A stretch of 43,330 nt of DNA from Amycolatopsis sp. CA-126428 (GCF_002904335.1 NZ_PPHF01000161.1:1-43330); one strand, 5' to 3'; shown: positions 15,715-23,747, numbered from the stretch's first letter. The notes: generated by a model not told the origin, from the letters alone. Program-made: numbers and translations.

Positions 15715-16443
15715 TCACACGCCGAAGCGCTCGAGCAACGCCCGCACGGCGGGCGGGTCCTCGACGTGGGCGTTGTGCCCAAGACCGGCGAGCGTGACGG
15801 CGTCGGGGTCGAGCGCCCGCAGCTGCTCCGGACGGCTAATCGGGTCGTTCTCGCCCGCGGCGAGCACGACCGGGCAGCGCGCCCCGGCCAGCAGGGCCGG
15901 CATGTCCGGCGCGCCGAGGCCGAACGCGGCCGGGTCCATCGCGAGGCGCCAACCTCCCTCGGTCTCGCGAAGCCCGGCCGGGTCGGTGGGCGCGATGCCG
16001 AGCAGCCCGGACACCTTCAGGTAGGCCTGGTCGGCCTCCTCCTGCGTCGCGAACACCCGGGGCGGCCGGGCCGCGAACGAAGCCGCCCGGTTCAGGTCGT
16101 CCTGGCTCCACTCGACCTTCACGCCGAGGGCCAGCACGCCGGCGACCTCGACGTCGTAGCGGCCGGACGCCAGTTCCAGCGCGAGCACCCCGCCGAGCGA
16201 GTGCCCGGCGACGATCAGCGGCCCACCGTCCGGCAGGGCCCGCGCGACCGCCTCGGCGAGGGTGGCGAAGCTGTAGTGCGGCAGCGGGGCGGACGGGCCG
16301 TGACCAGGCAGGTCGGGCACGAGCACGCGCCGCTCGAGCAGAACGGCGAAGTGGTTCCAGACGGCGCCGGTCGCGCCGAGGCCGTGCAGGAGGAGGACGG
16401 CCGGTTCGCCCTTGCCGCCGGTGCGCATGTTGAGCGTGTCCAT
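15715..16443 (-). CDS. Alpha/beta hydrolase
   Basis: 242 residues. The oxyanion region LLLHGLGATG, nucleophile elbow GHSLGG (Ser near residue 82), acid in AAGENDPIS and catalytic histidine in GLGHNAHVEDP are all present and in order, so the enzyme should be active. It has the compact form of esterase, lactonase or MEST-type hydrolases and no signal peptide. It is divergent from the P450 gene with 46 bases between, which contain the P450 promoter. Joint function with the P450 is possible but unproven. Confidence 0.88.
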   Translation of the reverse strand: MDTLNMRTGGKGEPAVLLLHGLGATGAVWNHFAVLLERRVLVPDLPGHGPSAPLPHYSFATLAEAVARALPDGGPLIVAGHSLGGVLALELASGRYDVEVAGVLALGVKVEWSQDDLNRAASFAARPPRVFATQEEADQAYLKVSGLLGIAPTDPAGLRETEGGWRLAMDPAAFGLGAPDMPALLAGARCPVVLAAGENDPISRPEQLRALDPDAVTLAGLGHNAHVEDPPAVRALLERFGV

Positions 16444-16460
16444 CCGCGCAGCCTCCCAAA

Positions 16461-16483
16461 CTGTCGGTGACCGCGGCTAGGGT
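16461..16483 (+). promoter_or_regulatory. RecA-NDp/PafBC-type promoter of the P450 gene
   Basis: CTGTCGGTG (16461-16469), 8 bases, TAGGGT (16478-16483), then 6 bases to GTG 16490. It has the same architecture as the AraC promoter at 1331-1353. No ribosome site is present, so the message is probably leaderless. Confidence 0.65.
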
Positions 16484-16489
16484 CGGCTC

Positions 16490-17740
16490 GTGATCACCGA
16501 TCCGGACACCTACCTGCGAGGTGTCCCGTACGAGGAGCTGGCGCGGCTGCGGCGTGCCGGCCCGGTGGTGCGCGTCGACGACTTCTGGGCCGTGCTCGGC
16601 CACGCCGAGGTGCGGCGGGTGCTGCGCGAGCCCGGCGTGTTCTCCTCGCAGCTCGGCGGCACGCAGATCCGGGACGCGGCCGACCTCGCCTACGTGCGCC
16701 GGATGATGCTGAACATGGACCCGCCGGAGCACGGCCGGCTGCGCGGACTGCTCACCAAGGCGTTCACCCCGCGCGCGATCGCGAAACTGACGTCGCAGAT
16801 CGAAGGCTGGGCGCGGGAGCTGGTCGAGGCGGTCGCCGATCGCGGGGAATGCGACTTCGCGCAGGTGGCCGCCGACCTGCCGCTGCGCACCCTGGCCGGG
16901 GTGTTCGGCGTGCCGGAACAGGACCGGCGGCTGATGTACGACTGGAGCAACCGGGTGATCGGCTACCAGGACGCCGAGTACGCGGTGAGCTCGACCGTTT
17001 CCGTGGCCGAAGTGAGCGAGCTCGCCCGGGCCGCGCTCGCCGTCCGCCCGGCGCCGGGGCCGGGCGGGTCGATGCCGGATCCGCGGACCCGCGCGGGCAT
17101 GCCGGATCTCTACGCGTACGCGAACGCGCTGGGCGAGTACAAGCGCGAGCACCCGGGCGACGACGTGATGAGCAACCTGATGCGGCACGTCGGCGACGAC
17201 GGCGGCCGCGTCTCCCTCGCCGAGTTCGAGAACCTGTTCTGGCTGTTTTCCGTGGCGGGCAACGAAACCCTCCGCAACGGCCTGCCCGGCGGGTTGCTCG
17301 CCCTGCTCTCGCACCCCGCGGAGTACCGCCGGCTGCTCGACGACCGGTCGCTGCTGCCGACCGCGGTCGAAGAGATGCTGCGCTGGTGGACGCCGGTGAT
17401 GCACTTCCGGCGCACCGCGGTGTCCGACGTCCGGCTGTCCGATGTGGACATTGCCGCCGGGGACAAGGTGGTGGTCTGGTTCTCGTCGGCCAACCGGGAT
17501 CCTTCGGTGTTCCCCGATCCGGACACCTTCGACGTCGGCCGCACCCCGAACGACCACCTGACCTTCGGCCACGGCCCGCACTTCTGCCTCGGCGCGCACC
17601 TCGCGCGGGTGCAGCTGCGGGCCATGTTCGACGCGGTGCTCGACCGGCTCGGGTTCGTGGAACTCGCGGGCGAGCCGGTGCGGCTGCGGTCGAACTTCCA
17701 GAACGGCCTCAAGTCGCTGCCGATCCGGTGGGCCCGCTGA
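16490..17740 (+). CDS. Cytochrome P450
   Basis: 416 residues, a soluble bacterial P450. NMDPPEHGRLRGLLTKAF marks the C-helix region. The oxygen-binding I-helix reads SVAGNETLRNG near residue 256, the ExxR pair lies in EEMLRWW (about 294-298), and the heme loop is FGHGPHFCLGAH with cysteine 366. The AGNET-type I-helix and the early motifs resemble the CYP124/125/142 sterol and lipid hydroxylases, but family assignment needs alignment. Residues about 185-205 (RPAPGPGGSMPDPRTRAGMP) form an unusual Pro/Gly-rich insertion before the G-helix. No ferredoxin gene adjoins. A LysR gene is translationally coupled downstream. Confidence 0.93.
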   Translation: MITDPDTYLRGVPYEELARLRRAGPVVRVDDFWAVLGHAEVRRVLREPGVFSSQLGGTQIRDAADLAYVRRMMLNMDPPEHGRLRGLLTKAFTPRAIAKLTSQIEGWARELVEAVADRGECDFAQVAADLPLRTLAGVFGVPEQDRRLMYDWSNRVIGYQDAEYAVSSTVSVAEVSELARAALAVRPAPGPGGSMPDPRTRAGMPDLYAYANALGEYKREHPGDDVMSNLMRHVGDDGGRVSLAEFENLFWLFSVAGNETLRNGLPGGLLALLSHPAEYRRLLDDRSLLPTAVEEMLRWWTPVMHFRRTAVSDVRLSDVDIAAGDKVVVWFSSANRDPSVFPDPDTFDVGRTPNDHLTFGHGPHFCLGAHLARVQLRAMFDAVLDRLGFVELAGEPVRLRSNFQNGLKSLPIRWAR

Positions 17741-18633
17741 TGGAGATCCGGGAGCTGCGGGCGTTCGTCGCGGTCGTCGAGGCGGGCGCGATGTCGAAGG
17801 CGGCCCGGCAGCTGCACGTGAGCCAGCCGGCGCTGTCCCAGACGATCACGACGCTGGAACGGCGGCTCGGCGTCCGGCTGCTGGTGCGCACGAGCACCGG
17901 CGTGCAGGTCACCGACGCCGGGACGACGCTGCTCGGCGAGGCCCGCGCCGTGCTGGCGCGCCACGACCAGGCGCTCGCCGCGATGGCCCGGCACACCGCG
18001 GACGGCGGCGGCGTGCTGCGCGTCGGCGTCCCCCTGGAACTGCCGCCGGAGCTGCTGCCCTCGGCGCTCGCGCGGCTGCCGGACACGCGGGTGCAGGCCC
18101 GGCACCTGGCGTCGGTGGCCCAGGTGGCCGCGCTGCGGGCGGGCGAGCTGGACGTCGGCCTGGTCCGCGAGCGCCCGCCCGGCCCGGACCTGGACGCGGC
18201 ACTCGTGGTGACCGAGGACGTCGGCGTCCTGCTGGCCACGGACCTGGCGGAGAAGCTGGGCTCGCCGGTCCGGCTGGAGGACCTGGCCGGCCTGGAGTGG
18301 TTCGCCTTCCCGCGTGCGGGCAGCCCGGCCTGGTACGACGAACTGGCGGCGATCCTGCGCAGCCACGGCCTCGACGTCGGGCCGGAGGTCCCGGAGGAGC
18401 AGCGGCTGATCGTCGAGCTCAAGATCCCGGCGGTCAGCGCGGGCGGGGCGTACGCGTTCGCGCCGCCCGAGTGGCCGTACCCGCTGCCGGACACCGTGCG
18501 CTGGGTGCCGCTGGCCGGGAACCCGATCGTCCGGCGGACCTGGGCCGTGTGGCCGGCGACGTCGCACCGGCGGGACGTCGCGGAGTTCGTCGCGGCGCTG
18601 GAAGACCATCGGCGGAACGGATCGCGGGCATAA
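17740..18633 (+). CDS. LysR-family transcriptional regulator
   Basis: 297 residues. The N-terminal winged helix is canonical (FVAVVEAGAMSKAARQLHVS, then SQPALSQTITTLERRLGVRL), followed by the two-lobe periplasmic-binding-like sensor domain from residue 90. The ATG shares one base with the P450 stop (TGATG), so its translation depends on the P450 message. LysR proteins usually sit divergent to their target. Here it is downstream and would be co-induced with the P450, an arrangement suited to feedback control. The ligand is unknown. Confidence 0.93.
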   Translation: MEIRELRAFVAVVEAGAMSKAARQLHVSQPALSQTITTLERRLGVRLLVRTSTGVQVTDAGTTLLGEARAVLARHDQALAAMARHTADGGGVLRVGVPLELPPELLPSALARLPDTRVQARHLASVAQVAALRAGELDVGLVRERPPGPDLDAALVVTEDVGVLLATDLAEKLGSPVRLEDLAGLEWFAFPRAGSPAWYDELAAILRSHGLDVGPEVPEEQRLIVELKIPAVSAGGAYAFAPPEWPYPLPDTVRWVPLAGNPIVRRTWAVWPATSHRRDVAEFVAALEDHRRNGSRA

Positions 18634-18725
18634 GGAGGGCCGAAGGCCTATCAGGAAGGGTTTTGCGGGCGGTCTCGCTTGAACTCCGCGACCGGGGAAA
18701 CACCCCGATCGCGAAGGAGTTGAGC

Positions 18726-19535
18726 ATGACTGCAGTGACATCCGGGGCTTCGCCCCGGGCCGGGGGCTCCGCCACCCGGACCCCCGAAGGAGCTGCGGAA
18801 CTGTCCGGGTCGACGGCCCTGGTGACCGGCGGGACGAGTGGCATCGGCCGCGCGACGGCGGTCGCGCTGGCCGGGCTCGGCGCGCACGTGGTGCTGTCCG
18901 GCCGGGACGCCGGGCGCGGCGCCGAGGCCGTCGGGAAAATCCGTGCGGCGGGCGGCAAGGCCGACTTCGTCGCGGCGGACCTGAAGGACGCGGCGTCGGC
19001 GCGTGCCCTCGCGGCCCGGGCGCGCGAGGTGGGCGGGCCGATCGACGTGCTGGTCAACAACGCCGGCGTGTTCCCGACCGGGCCGACTCCGGGCTTCCCG
19101 GAGGCGGACTTCGACGCCGTCTTCACGACGAACGTGAAGGTGCCGTTCTACCTCGTCGCCGAGCTGGCGCCGGAAATGGCCGCGCGCGGCCACGGCGCGA
19201 TCGTCAACGTGTCCACGATCGTCGCGTCGGCCGGCATGGCGGGCATGGCGCCCTACGGCGCGTCGAAGGCGGCGATCGAACTGATGACGAAGGCGTGGGC
19301 GGCGGAATTCGGCCCGTCGGGCGTGCGCGTCAACGCGGTGAGCCCGGGCCCGACCCGCACGGAAGGCACGGCGGCGTTCGGCGACGGCCTGGACGACCTG
19401 GCGGCGGCCGGCCCGGCCGGCCGGGTGGCGGCCCCGGAGGAGATCGCGGCGGCGATCGCCTTCCTGGCGGCAGGCGACGCGAGCTTCGTCCACGGCGCGG
19501 TGCTCCCGGTGGACGGCGGCCGGCTGGCGGTGTGA
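18726..19535 (+). CDS. Short-chain dehydrogenase/reductase
   Basis: 269 residues. The cofactor loop is TGGTSGIG, with NNAG, the catalytic Ser of VNVSTIVAS, YGASK (Tyr and Lys) and the SPGPTRTE loop all intact. The classical SDR core therefore begins only at about residue 28. The first 27 residues, from GASPRAGGSATRTPEG on, are encoded by a GC-rich palindromic repeat. ATG 18726 has a good ribosome site (GAAGGAG, 6 bases before), and no other start lies between it and the core. A 92-base gap with a GGGG-AAACA-CCCC hairpin separates it from the LysR gene. The arginine after the GGTSGIG loop (SGRDAG) suggests NADP(H). The substrate is unknown. Confidence 0.93.
   Translation: MTAVTSGASPRAGGSATRTPEGAAELSGSTALVTGGTSGIGRATAVALAGLGAHVVLSGRDAGRGAEAVGKIRAAGGKADFVAADLKDAASARALAARAREVGGPIDVLVNNAGVFPTGPTPGFPEADFDAVFTTNVKVPFYLVAELAPEMAARGHGAIVNVSTIVASAGMAGMAPYGASKAAIELMTKAWAAEFGPSGVRVNAVSPGPTRTEGTAAFGDGLDDLAAAGPAGRVAAPEEIAAAIAFLAAGDASFVHGAVLPVDGGRLAV
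18742..18786. repeat. Palindromic repeat inside the SDR gene
   Basis: CCGGGGC-TTC-GCCCCGG (18742-18758) is followed by a second palindrome with arms CGGGGG and CCCCCG (18761-18786). The unit lies in frame and is directly followed by GAAGGAGCTG, nearly the same as the GAAGGAGTTG of the true ribosome site. This looks like insertion of an intergenic-type repeat with duplication of flanking sequence. Confidence 0.65.
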
Positions 19536-19543
19536 GCCGCGGC

Positions 19544-19576
19544 GGACGGCGTCACCGCAGGAAGGTGACGCCGTCC
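19544..19576. terminator. Hairpin between the SDR gene and the nitrilase remnant
   Basis: GGACGGCGTCACC (19544-19556), loop GCAGGAA, GGTGACGCCGTCC (19564-19576): 13 bp with no mismatch, starting 9 bases after the SDR stop. It is the strongest terminator candidate in the window. Confidence 0.8.
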
Positions 19577-20080
19577 CGCGGCCGCCGCGGAAGGGGTCCT
19601 CGCCTCCCGCCTCGTACGGGCACGCCGAAACCACGAAACACCGGCCCTCGTCGGCGATGTGGCGCATCGACGCGCCGGCCCGCCGCCGTCGGGACCACCG
19701 GGAGCGTCGAACCGTCGCCGCGGCCCCAGAACACGCGCTCCCGCGCCGTCGGCACCAGCTTGCGGTGCTTGCCCACCAGCCCCAGCTCCGGGTCGAGGAA
19801 CACCACCGTGCTGTAGAGCGCCGAGCCGGCGCGCTCGATGACGCCTGCCACCAGCGTCGCGCCGGTCCGGGACGCAAGCCCGGCGAGCGCCGCCGTCTCC
19901 GGGCCCGGCACGGCCACCGCCGCGTGGAAGTACTCGACGAACGGCACGCGGCCCGGGTATCCGCCGAGCACCGCCTCCGGCAGCACCACCAGCGAAACGT
20001 CGCGGAGCTGGTCCTCGAACGCCAGGATCCGCTCCAGCGGAACACCCGTGCCGAGCTGCAGCGCGGCGACGACCGTCATC
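19552..20080 (-). pseudogene. Nitrilase/carbon-nitrogen hydrolase, internally deleted
   Basis: The first 130 codons from ATG 20080 read as a normal nitrilase. They include the catalytic Glu in VVLPEAVLGGYPGR and the catalytic Lys in GLVGKHRKLVPTARERVFWG. After VVPTAAG the frame is lost. The following 30 codons, in another frame, read MRHIADEGRCFVVSACPY, which belongs about 60 residues further on in intact enzymes. The block holding the catalytic cysteine is missing and the C-terminal third is absent. A deletion plus frameshift has therefore destroyed the gene. Its ATG overlaps the stop of the DUF1295 gene (ATGA), so it was once the second gene of that operon. Confidence 0.82.
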
Positions 20081-20855
20081 CGCGCGCCGGCCACGGGACC
20101 ACCGCCGACGTGCGCCGCTGGTAGTCCGCGTACTCGGGGTACCGGGACTTCGTGATGCTCTCGGTGAACCGCGTCGAGCCCACGAACAGCAGCGTGAGCA
20201 GGACCGCGCCGGCGACCGTCCACTGCAGACCGCCCGCGACCACCCCGAACGCGGCGAACGCCCACCACTGCGCCTGCTCGAAGAAGAAGTTCGGGTGCCG
20301 CGAGTAGCGGAACAGCCCGGCCTGCAGGAACCGCGTCGGCGCCCGGCCCGCGTGCTTCTCGCGGTGGAACTCCCACTGCTGCTGGTCGGCGACCGTCTCG
20401 CCGGCCAGGAAGGCGGCGAACACCACCGCGACGACGACGTCCGCGACCCCGAACCCGCCGGGGTGCTCCAGCGCGGTCAGCGCCGGGAGGGTGATCAGCA
20501 GCAGGATGGCGTTCTGGTACAGCGAGATGAAGAAGAAGTTGAACAGCTGGAACTGCCACGGCGCCATCCGCTCGCGCAGCACCGCCCACCGGTAGTCCTC
20601 GCCGCCGGGCGCGTACCCGCCCTTGCGGGCGAAGTTGAACGTCAGCCGGGCGCCCCACAGCACCACCAGCGCGAACATCACGTCGAGCCGGGCGTCGGCG
20701 AACCCGGCGGCACCGGCGAAGATCCCCACGTAGGCCACCGGCACGATCGACCAGATCCGGTCGACCCAGGAGTACTCCCTGGTCAGCACGGACACCAGCC
20801 AGGTGCCGAGCGTCACCCCGGCGAAAACGTACAGGCACACCCGCAGCGCGTCCAT
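20076..20855 (-). CDS. DUF1295 membrane protein (steroid 5-alpha-reductase-like)
   Basis: 259 residues with about six membrane helices. The C-terminal motif GLFRYSRHPNFFFEQAQWWAF is the cofactor-binding signature of the DUF1295 and isoprenylcysteine methyltransferase/sterol reductase superfamily, and SRYPEYADYQRRTSAVVPW matches the usual ending. Relatives reduce double bonds of sterol-like or lipid substrates with NADPH, or methylate, so the reaction here is undecided. It is divergent from the threonine synthase-like gene with 30 bases between. TAAAGT lies 6 bases before ATG, suggesting a leaderless message. The nitrilase pseudogene follows it with an ATGA overlap. Confidence 0.88.
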   Translation of the reverse strand: MDALRVCLYVFAGVTLGTWLVSVLTREYSWVDRIWSIVPVAYVGIFAGAAGFADARLDVMFALVVLWGARLTFNFARKGGYAPGGEDYRWAVLRERMAPWQFQLFNFFFISLYQNAILLLITLPALTALEHPGGFGVADVVVAVVFAAFLAGETVADQQQWEFHREKHAGRAPTRFLQAGLFRYSRHPNFFFEQAQWWAFAAFGVVAGGLQWTVAGAVLLTLLFVGSTRFTESITKSRYPEYADYQRRTSAVVPWPARG

Positions 20856-20861
20856 GTGCTC

Positions 20862-20878
20862 ACTTTAGGACCTACGAT
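20862..20878. promoter_or_regulatory. Back-to-back -10 boxes of divergent leaderless genes
   Basis: On the minus strand TAAAGT (20867-20862) precedes the DUF1295 start by 6 bases. On the plus strand TACGAT (20873-20878) precedes the GTG at 20886 by 7 bases. Both promoters fit in 30 bases. Confidence 0.5.
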
Positions 20879-20885
20879 CGGCGTT

Positions 20886-22097
20886 GTGCCGCATTCCTTC
20901 CTCAGCCACCTCGAGTGCTCGCGGACCGGCGAACGCCTGGACGCCGACGCCGTCCAGGGCCTCTCCTCCACGGGCGCGCCGCTGCTCGCGCGTTACGACC
21001 TCGAGGGTGTCCGCGAAGCCGTGACGCCGAAGGAGATCGCCGGGCGCGAGCCGACGCTGTGGCGCTACCACGAGGTGCTGCCCGTGCGCTCGGCCGAGCA
21101 CGTCGTCAGCCTCGGCGAGGGCATGACGCCGCTGCTGCGGCTGCCGCGCTACGGCCGCGAGCTGGGGCTGTCGCGCCTGTGGATGAAGGACGAAGGCCTG
21201 GTCCCGACCGGCACGTTCAAGGCCCGGGGTGCCGCGGTCGGCGTCTCGCGGGCGGCCGAACTGGGCGTGCGCGGGATCGCGATGCCGACGAACGGCAACG
21301 CCGGCGCGGCGTGGGCGTTGTACGCGGCGCGCGCGGGGCTGTCGAGCCTGGTCGCGATGCCGGCCGGCGCCCCGGCGATCACCATGCGCGAGTGCGTCGC
21401 CGCCGGTGCCGAGCTGTACCGGGTGGACGGTCTCATCGGCGACGCGGGCAAGCTCGTCGCCGCGGCGGTTTCGCGGCGGCCCGGAGTGCAGGACGTCTCG
21501 ACGTTGAAGGAGCCGTACCGCATCGAGGGCAAGAAGACGATGGGGTACGAGATCGCCGAGCAGTTCGGCTGGCGGCTGCCCGACGTCATCCTCTACCCCA
21601 CCGGCGGCGGCGTCGGCATCATCGGGATCTACAAGGCCCTGCTGGAGATGCGGGAGCTGGGCTGGGTTTCCGGTCCGCTGCCCCGGTTGGTGGCGGTGCA
21701 GGCCACCGGGTGCGCGCCGATCGTCTCGGCGTTTTCGCGCGGTGCGCGGGAAAGCACCCCGTTCCCGGACGCCCGGACGGTCGCCTTCGGCATCACCGTA
21801 CCCAAGGCGCTGGGCGACTTCCTCGTGCTCGACGCCGTGTACGCGACCGGCGGCACCGCGATCGCCGTCACCGACGAGGAACTGCTTGCGGCCCAACGGG
21901 AACTGGCCGCACGGGAAGGCACCTTCGTCTGTCCGGAGGGCGGCGCGTGCTTCGCCGCGCTGCGGCACCTTCGCGAGTCCGGGTGGCTCGAGGGCGGCGA
22001 AGACGTCGTCGTCCTCAACACCGGCGCCGGGATCAAGTACCCCGAGACGGTGCCCCTGGACGTCCCGCTCCTGTCGACGACCGACGCGATTCCTTAA
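20886..22097 (+). CDS. Threonine synthase-like PLP enzyme
   Basis: 403 residues from GTG 20886. It is a fold-type II PLP enzyme: the lysine that binds PLP is in PTGTFKARGAAVG, and the phosphate-binding glycine loop is YPTGGGVGIIG. The N-terminal SHLECSRTGERLDADAVQGL is the start typical of threonine synthases of this class, which turn O-phosphohomoserine into threonine. Homoserine kinase and dehydrogenase genes are not nearby, so this may be a paralogue with another substrate. The long open frame upstream of the GTG is antisense to DUF1295. Its stop codon overlaps that of the convergent ArsC-like gene (TTAA). Confidence 0.88.
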   Translation: MPHSFLSHLECSRTGERLDADAVQGLSSTGAPLLARYDLEGVREAVTPKEIAGREPTLWRYHEVLPVRSAEHVVSLGEGMTPLLRLPRYGRELGLSRLWMKDEGLVPTGTFKARGAAVGVSRAAELGVRGIAMPTNGNAGAAWALYAARAGLSSLVAMPAGAPAITMRECVAAGAELYRVDGLIGDAGKLVAAAVSRRPGVQDVSTLKEPYRIEGKKTMGYEIAEQFGWRLPDVILYPTGGGVGIIGIYKALLEMRELGWVSGPLPRLVAVQATGCAPIVSAFSRGARESTPFPDARTVAFGITVPKALGDFLVLDAVYATGGTAIAVTDEELLAAQRELAAREGTFVCPEGGACFAALRHLRESGWLEGGEDVVVLNTGAGIKYPETVPLDVPLLSTTDAIP

Positions 22098-22447
22098 AGG
22101 ACCGAGCGCACGGTTTCGGGGTCGCGGGCGACGACCGTCGTGCCGTCGTCGGCGGTGATGATCGGCCGCTGGATCAGCTTGGGGTGCCCGGCGAGCGCGT
22201 CGATCCACTTCGGCCGGTCCTCGGGCGTGCGGCCCCAGGTCTTGAGGCCGAGTTCCTTCGCGACGGGCTCGGCGGTGCGCGTGATGTCCCACGGTTCGAG
22301 GCCGAGGCGGTCCAGGACGGCTTCGAGCTCGGCCGCCGTCGGCGGGTCCTCGAGGTAGCGGCGCACGGTGTACTCCGCGCCGGCCTCGTCGAGCAGCGAC
22401 ACGGCGGACCGGCACTTCGAGCACGCCGGGTTGATCCAGATCTCCAC
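22094..22447 (-). CDS. ArsC/Spx-family thioredoxin-fold protein
   Basis: 117 residues, the normal length of the ArsC/YffB family. It starts with MEIWINPACSKCRSA, holding the active CxxC (Cys9, Cys12), and has LIQRPIITADDG, the cis-proline and arginine segment of the family. Members are glutathione- or mycothiol-dependent arsenate reductases or redox-sensing regulators. Without an ars operon nearby, a thiol-redox role is equally likely. It is convergent with the threonine synthase-like gene, with overlapping stops, and divergent from a TetR gene. Confidence 0.9.
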   Translation of the reverse strand: MEIWINPACSKCRSAVSLLDEAGAEYTVRRYLEDPPTAAELEAVLDRLGLEPWDITRTAEPVAKELGLKTWGRTPEDRPKWIDALAGHPKLIQRPIITADDGTTVVARDPETVRSVL

Positions 22448-22473
22448 GGCGGCAGCTTACCGCCCTGGTTTTG

Positions 22474-22494
22474 GAGCACGTGCTCTGTTACGGT
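22474..22494 (+). promoter_or_regulatory. Operator and -10 box of the TetR operon
   Basis: GAGCACGTGCTC (22474-22485) is a perfect 12-bp palindrome just upstream of TACGGT (22489-22494), which ends 7 bases before ATG 22502. A TetR dimer bound here would cover the promoter, so the gene is probably autoregulated and leaderless. Confidence 0.6.
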
Positions 22495-22501
22495 CTCGGG
22501 C

Positions 22502-23095
22502 ATGCCCCGCCCCCGCGTCCACGACCTCGACGCGCTCCTCGACGTCGCCGAGCGGCTCATCGCCTCCTCGGCGGAGGTCACCGTGCGTGGCCTGGCGGCG
22601 GCCGCGGGCGTCCCGAACGGGACGATCTACCACGCGTTCGGGTCACTCAGCGCCCTGCGGGCCCGGGTCTGGCTGCGCGCGGCGACGGCGTTCCTCGACC
22701 TCCAGACCTCGCTCGTGGACGAGGCTTCGTCGCCGGTGGAGGCGGTCGTCGCGGCGGCGGACACGCCCGCGGTGTTCGCGTCCCGGCGTCCCGAGGGGGC
22801 GCGGATGCTGCTGTCGGTGCGGGGAGACCGGCTCTTCGGTCCCGAACTGCCCGACGAACTGGCGGAAGCCCTGCACGCGCTGGACAAACGCCTGGTCGCC
22901 CTGCTGGTCCGGCTCGCCCGCGGGCTGTGGGACCGCGGCGACGGCCTGGCGGTCGAGGTGATCACGACGTGCGTCGTCGACCTGCCGACGGCGTTCTTCC
23001 GGCGTGACATCACCGATCCACTGGTGCGGGAAAGGCTGGCCGCCGCGGTGCGGGCGGTGCTGACCGTGCCCCCTCGAGAAAAGGACCGACCGTGA
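22502..23095 (+). CDS. TetR-family transcriptional regulator
   Basis: 197 residues. The N-terminal helix-turn-helix reads VTVRGLAAAAGVPNGTIYHA with FGSLSALRARVW, as in TetR proteins; the remaining helices form the ligand and dimer domain. The first helix is shorter than usual. The gene overlaps the following crotonase gene by GTGA, so regulator and enzyme are one unit, and the palindrome at 22474 is the probable operator. The ligand is likely an acyl-CoA or fatty-acid compound, inferred from the partner only. Confidence 0.9.
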   Translation: MPRPRVHDLDALLDVAERLIASSAEVTVRGLAAAAGVPNGTIYHAFGSLSALRARVWLRAATAFLDLQTSLVDEASSPVEAVVAAADTPAVFASRRPEGARMLLSVRGDRLFGPELPDELAEALHALDKRLVALLVRLARGLWDRGDGLAVEVITTCVVDLPTAFFRRDITDPLVRERLAAAVRAVLTVPPREKDRP

Positions 23096-23712
23096 CCGTA
23101 TCCGTGCTCGACCTGGGCGACGACGAAAACCGGTTCTCCCCGGACTGGCTGCAGCGCGTCCATTCCTTTTTGGACGGCGTGGAGGGCGCCCTGGTGACCA
23201 CCGGAGGCGGCAAGTTCTATTCGAACGGCCTCGACCTCGAATGGCTGACGGCGCACGGCGACCAGGCAGCCGGGTACGTCGCGGAGGTCCAGGAACTGTT
23301 CGCCAGGGTGCTGACCCTGCCGGTTCCGACCATCGCGGCGATCAACGGCCACGCGTTCGGCGCGGGCGCAATGCTGGCGATGGCCCACGACTTCCGCGTA
23401 ATGCGCGACGACCGGGGTTATTTCTGCTTTCCGGAGGCGGACATCAACATCCCGTTCACCCCGGGAATGGCGGCGCTGATCCAGGGCAAACTGACCCCGT
23501 CGGCGGCGATCGCCTCGATGACGACCGGGCGCCGATTCGGTGGCTTGGAAGCGGCGGAGATCGGGTTGGTGGACGAGGTCGCGGGCGAGGGTGAAGTGGT
23601 GAAGGTGGCTCGAGAGCGGGCGGAGGCGTTGGTGGGCAAGGACCGCGGGACACTGGGCGCGATCAAGGCGACGATGTTCGCGCCGGCAGTGGCGGCTTTG
23701 CGGGCGGGGTAG
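23092..23712 (+). CDS. Enoyl-CoA hydratase/isomerase family protein
   Basis: 206 residues, short for a crotonase (usually about 260), lacking the usual C-terminal helices. The oxyanion-hole segments GGKFYSNGLDLEWL and NGHAFGAGAMLAMAHDFRVM are intact, and FPEADINIPFTPG places a glutamate where isomerase-type members have one. This pattern resembles short enoyl-CoA delta-isomerases more than hydratases. GTG 23092 overlaps the TetR stop. Two smaller repeats or hairpins follow. Probable role: acyl-CoA metabolism under TetR control. Confidence 0.88.
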   Translation: MTVSVLDLGDDENRFSPDWLQRVHSFLDGVEGALVTTGGGKFYSNGLDLEWLTAHGDQAAGYVAEVQELFARVLTLPVPTIAAINGHAFGAGAMLAMAHDFRVMRDDRGYFCFPEADINIPFTPGMAALIQGKLTPSAAIASMTTGRRFGGLEAAEIGLVDEVAGEGEVVKVARERAEALVGKDRGTLGAIKATMFAPAVAALRAG

Positions 23713-23718
23713 GCCTCC

Positions 23719-23747
23719 GGCCCCCGGTATCCAGCTTACCGGGGGCC
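23719..23747 (+). terminator. Hairpin after the crotonase gene
   Basis: GGCCCCCGGTA (23719-23729), loop TCCAGCT, TACCGGGGGCC (23737-23747): 11 bp with no mismatch, starting 6 bases after the stop. It is directly followed by ACCGACAG, and its sequence overlaps a damage-type promoter motif on the other strand. Confidence 0.75.

Noticed and set aside
20862..20886. Riboswitch before the threonine synthase-like gene
   Set aside because: The gene appears leaderless; no room for an RNA leader.
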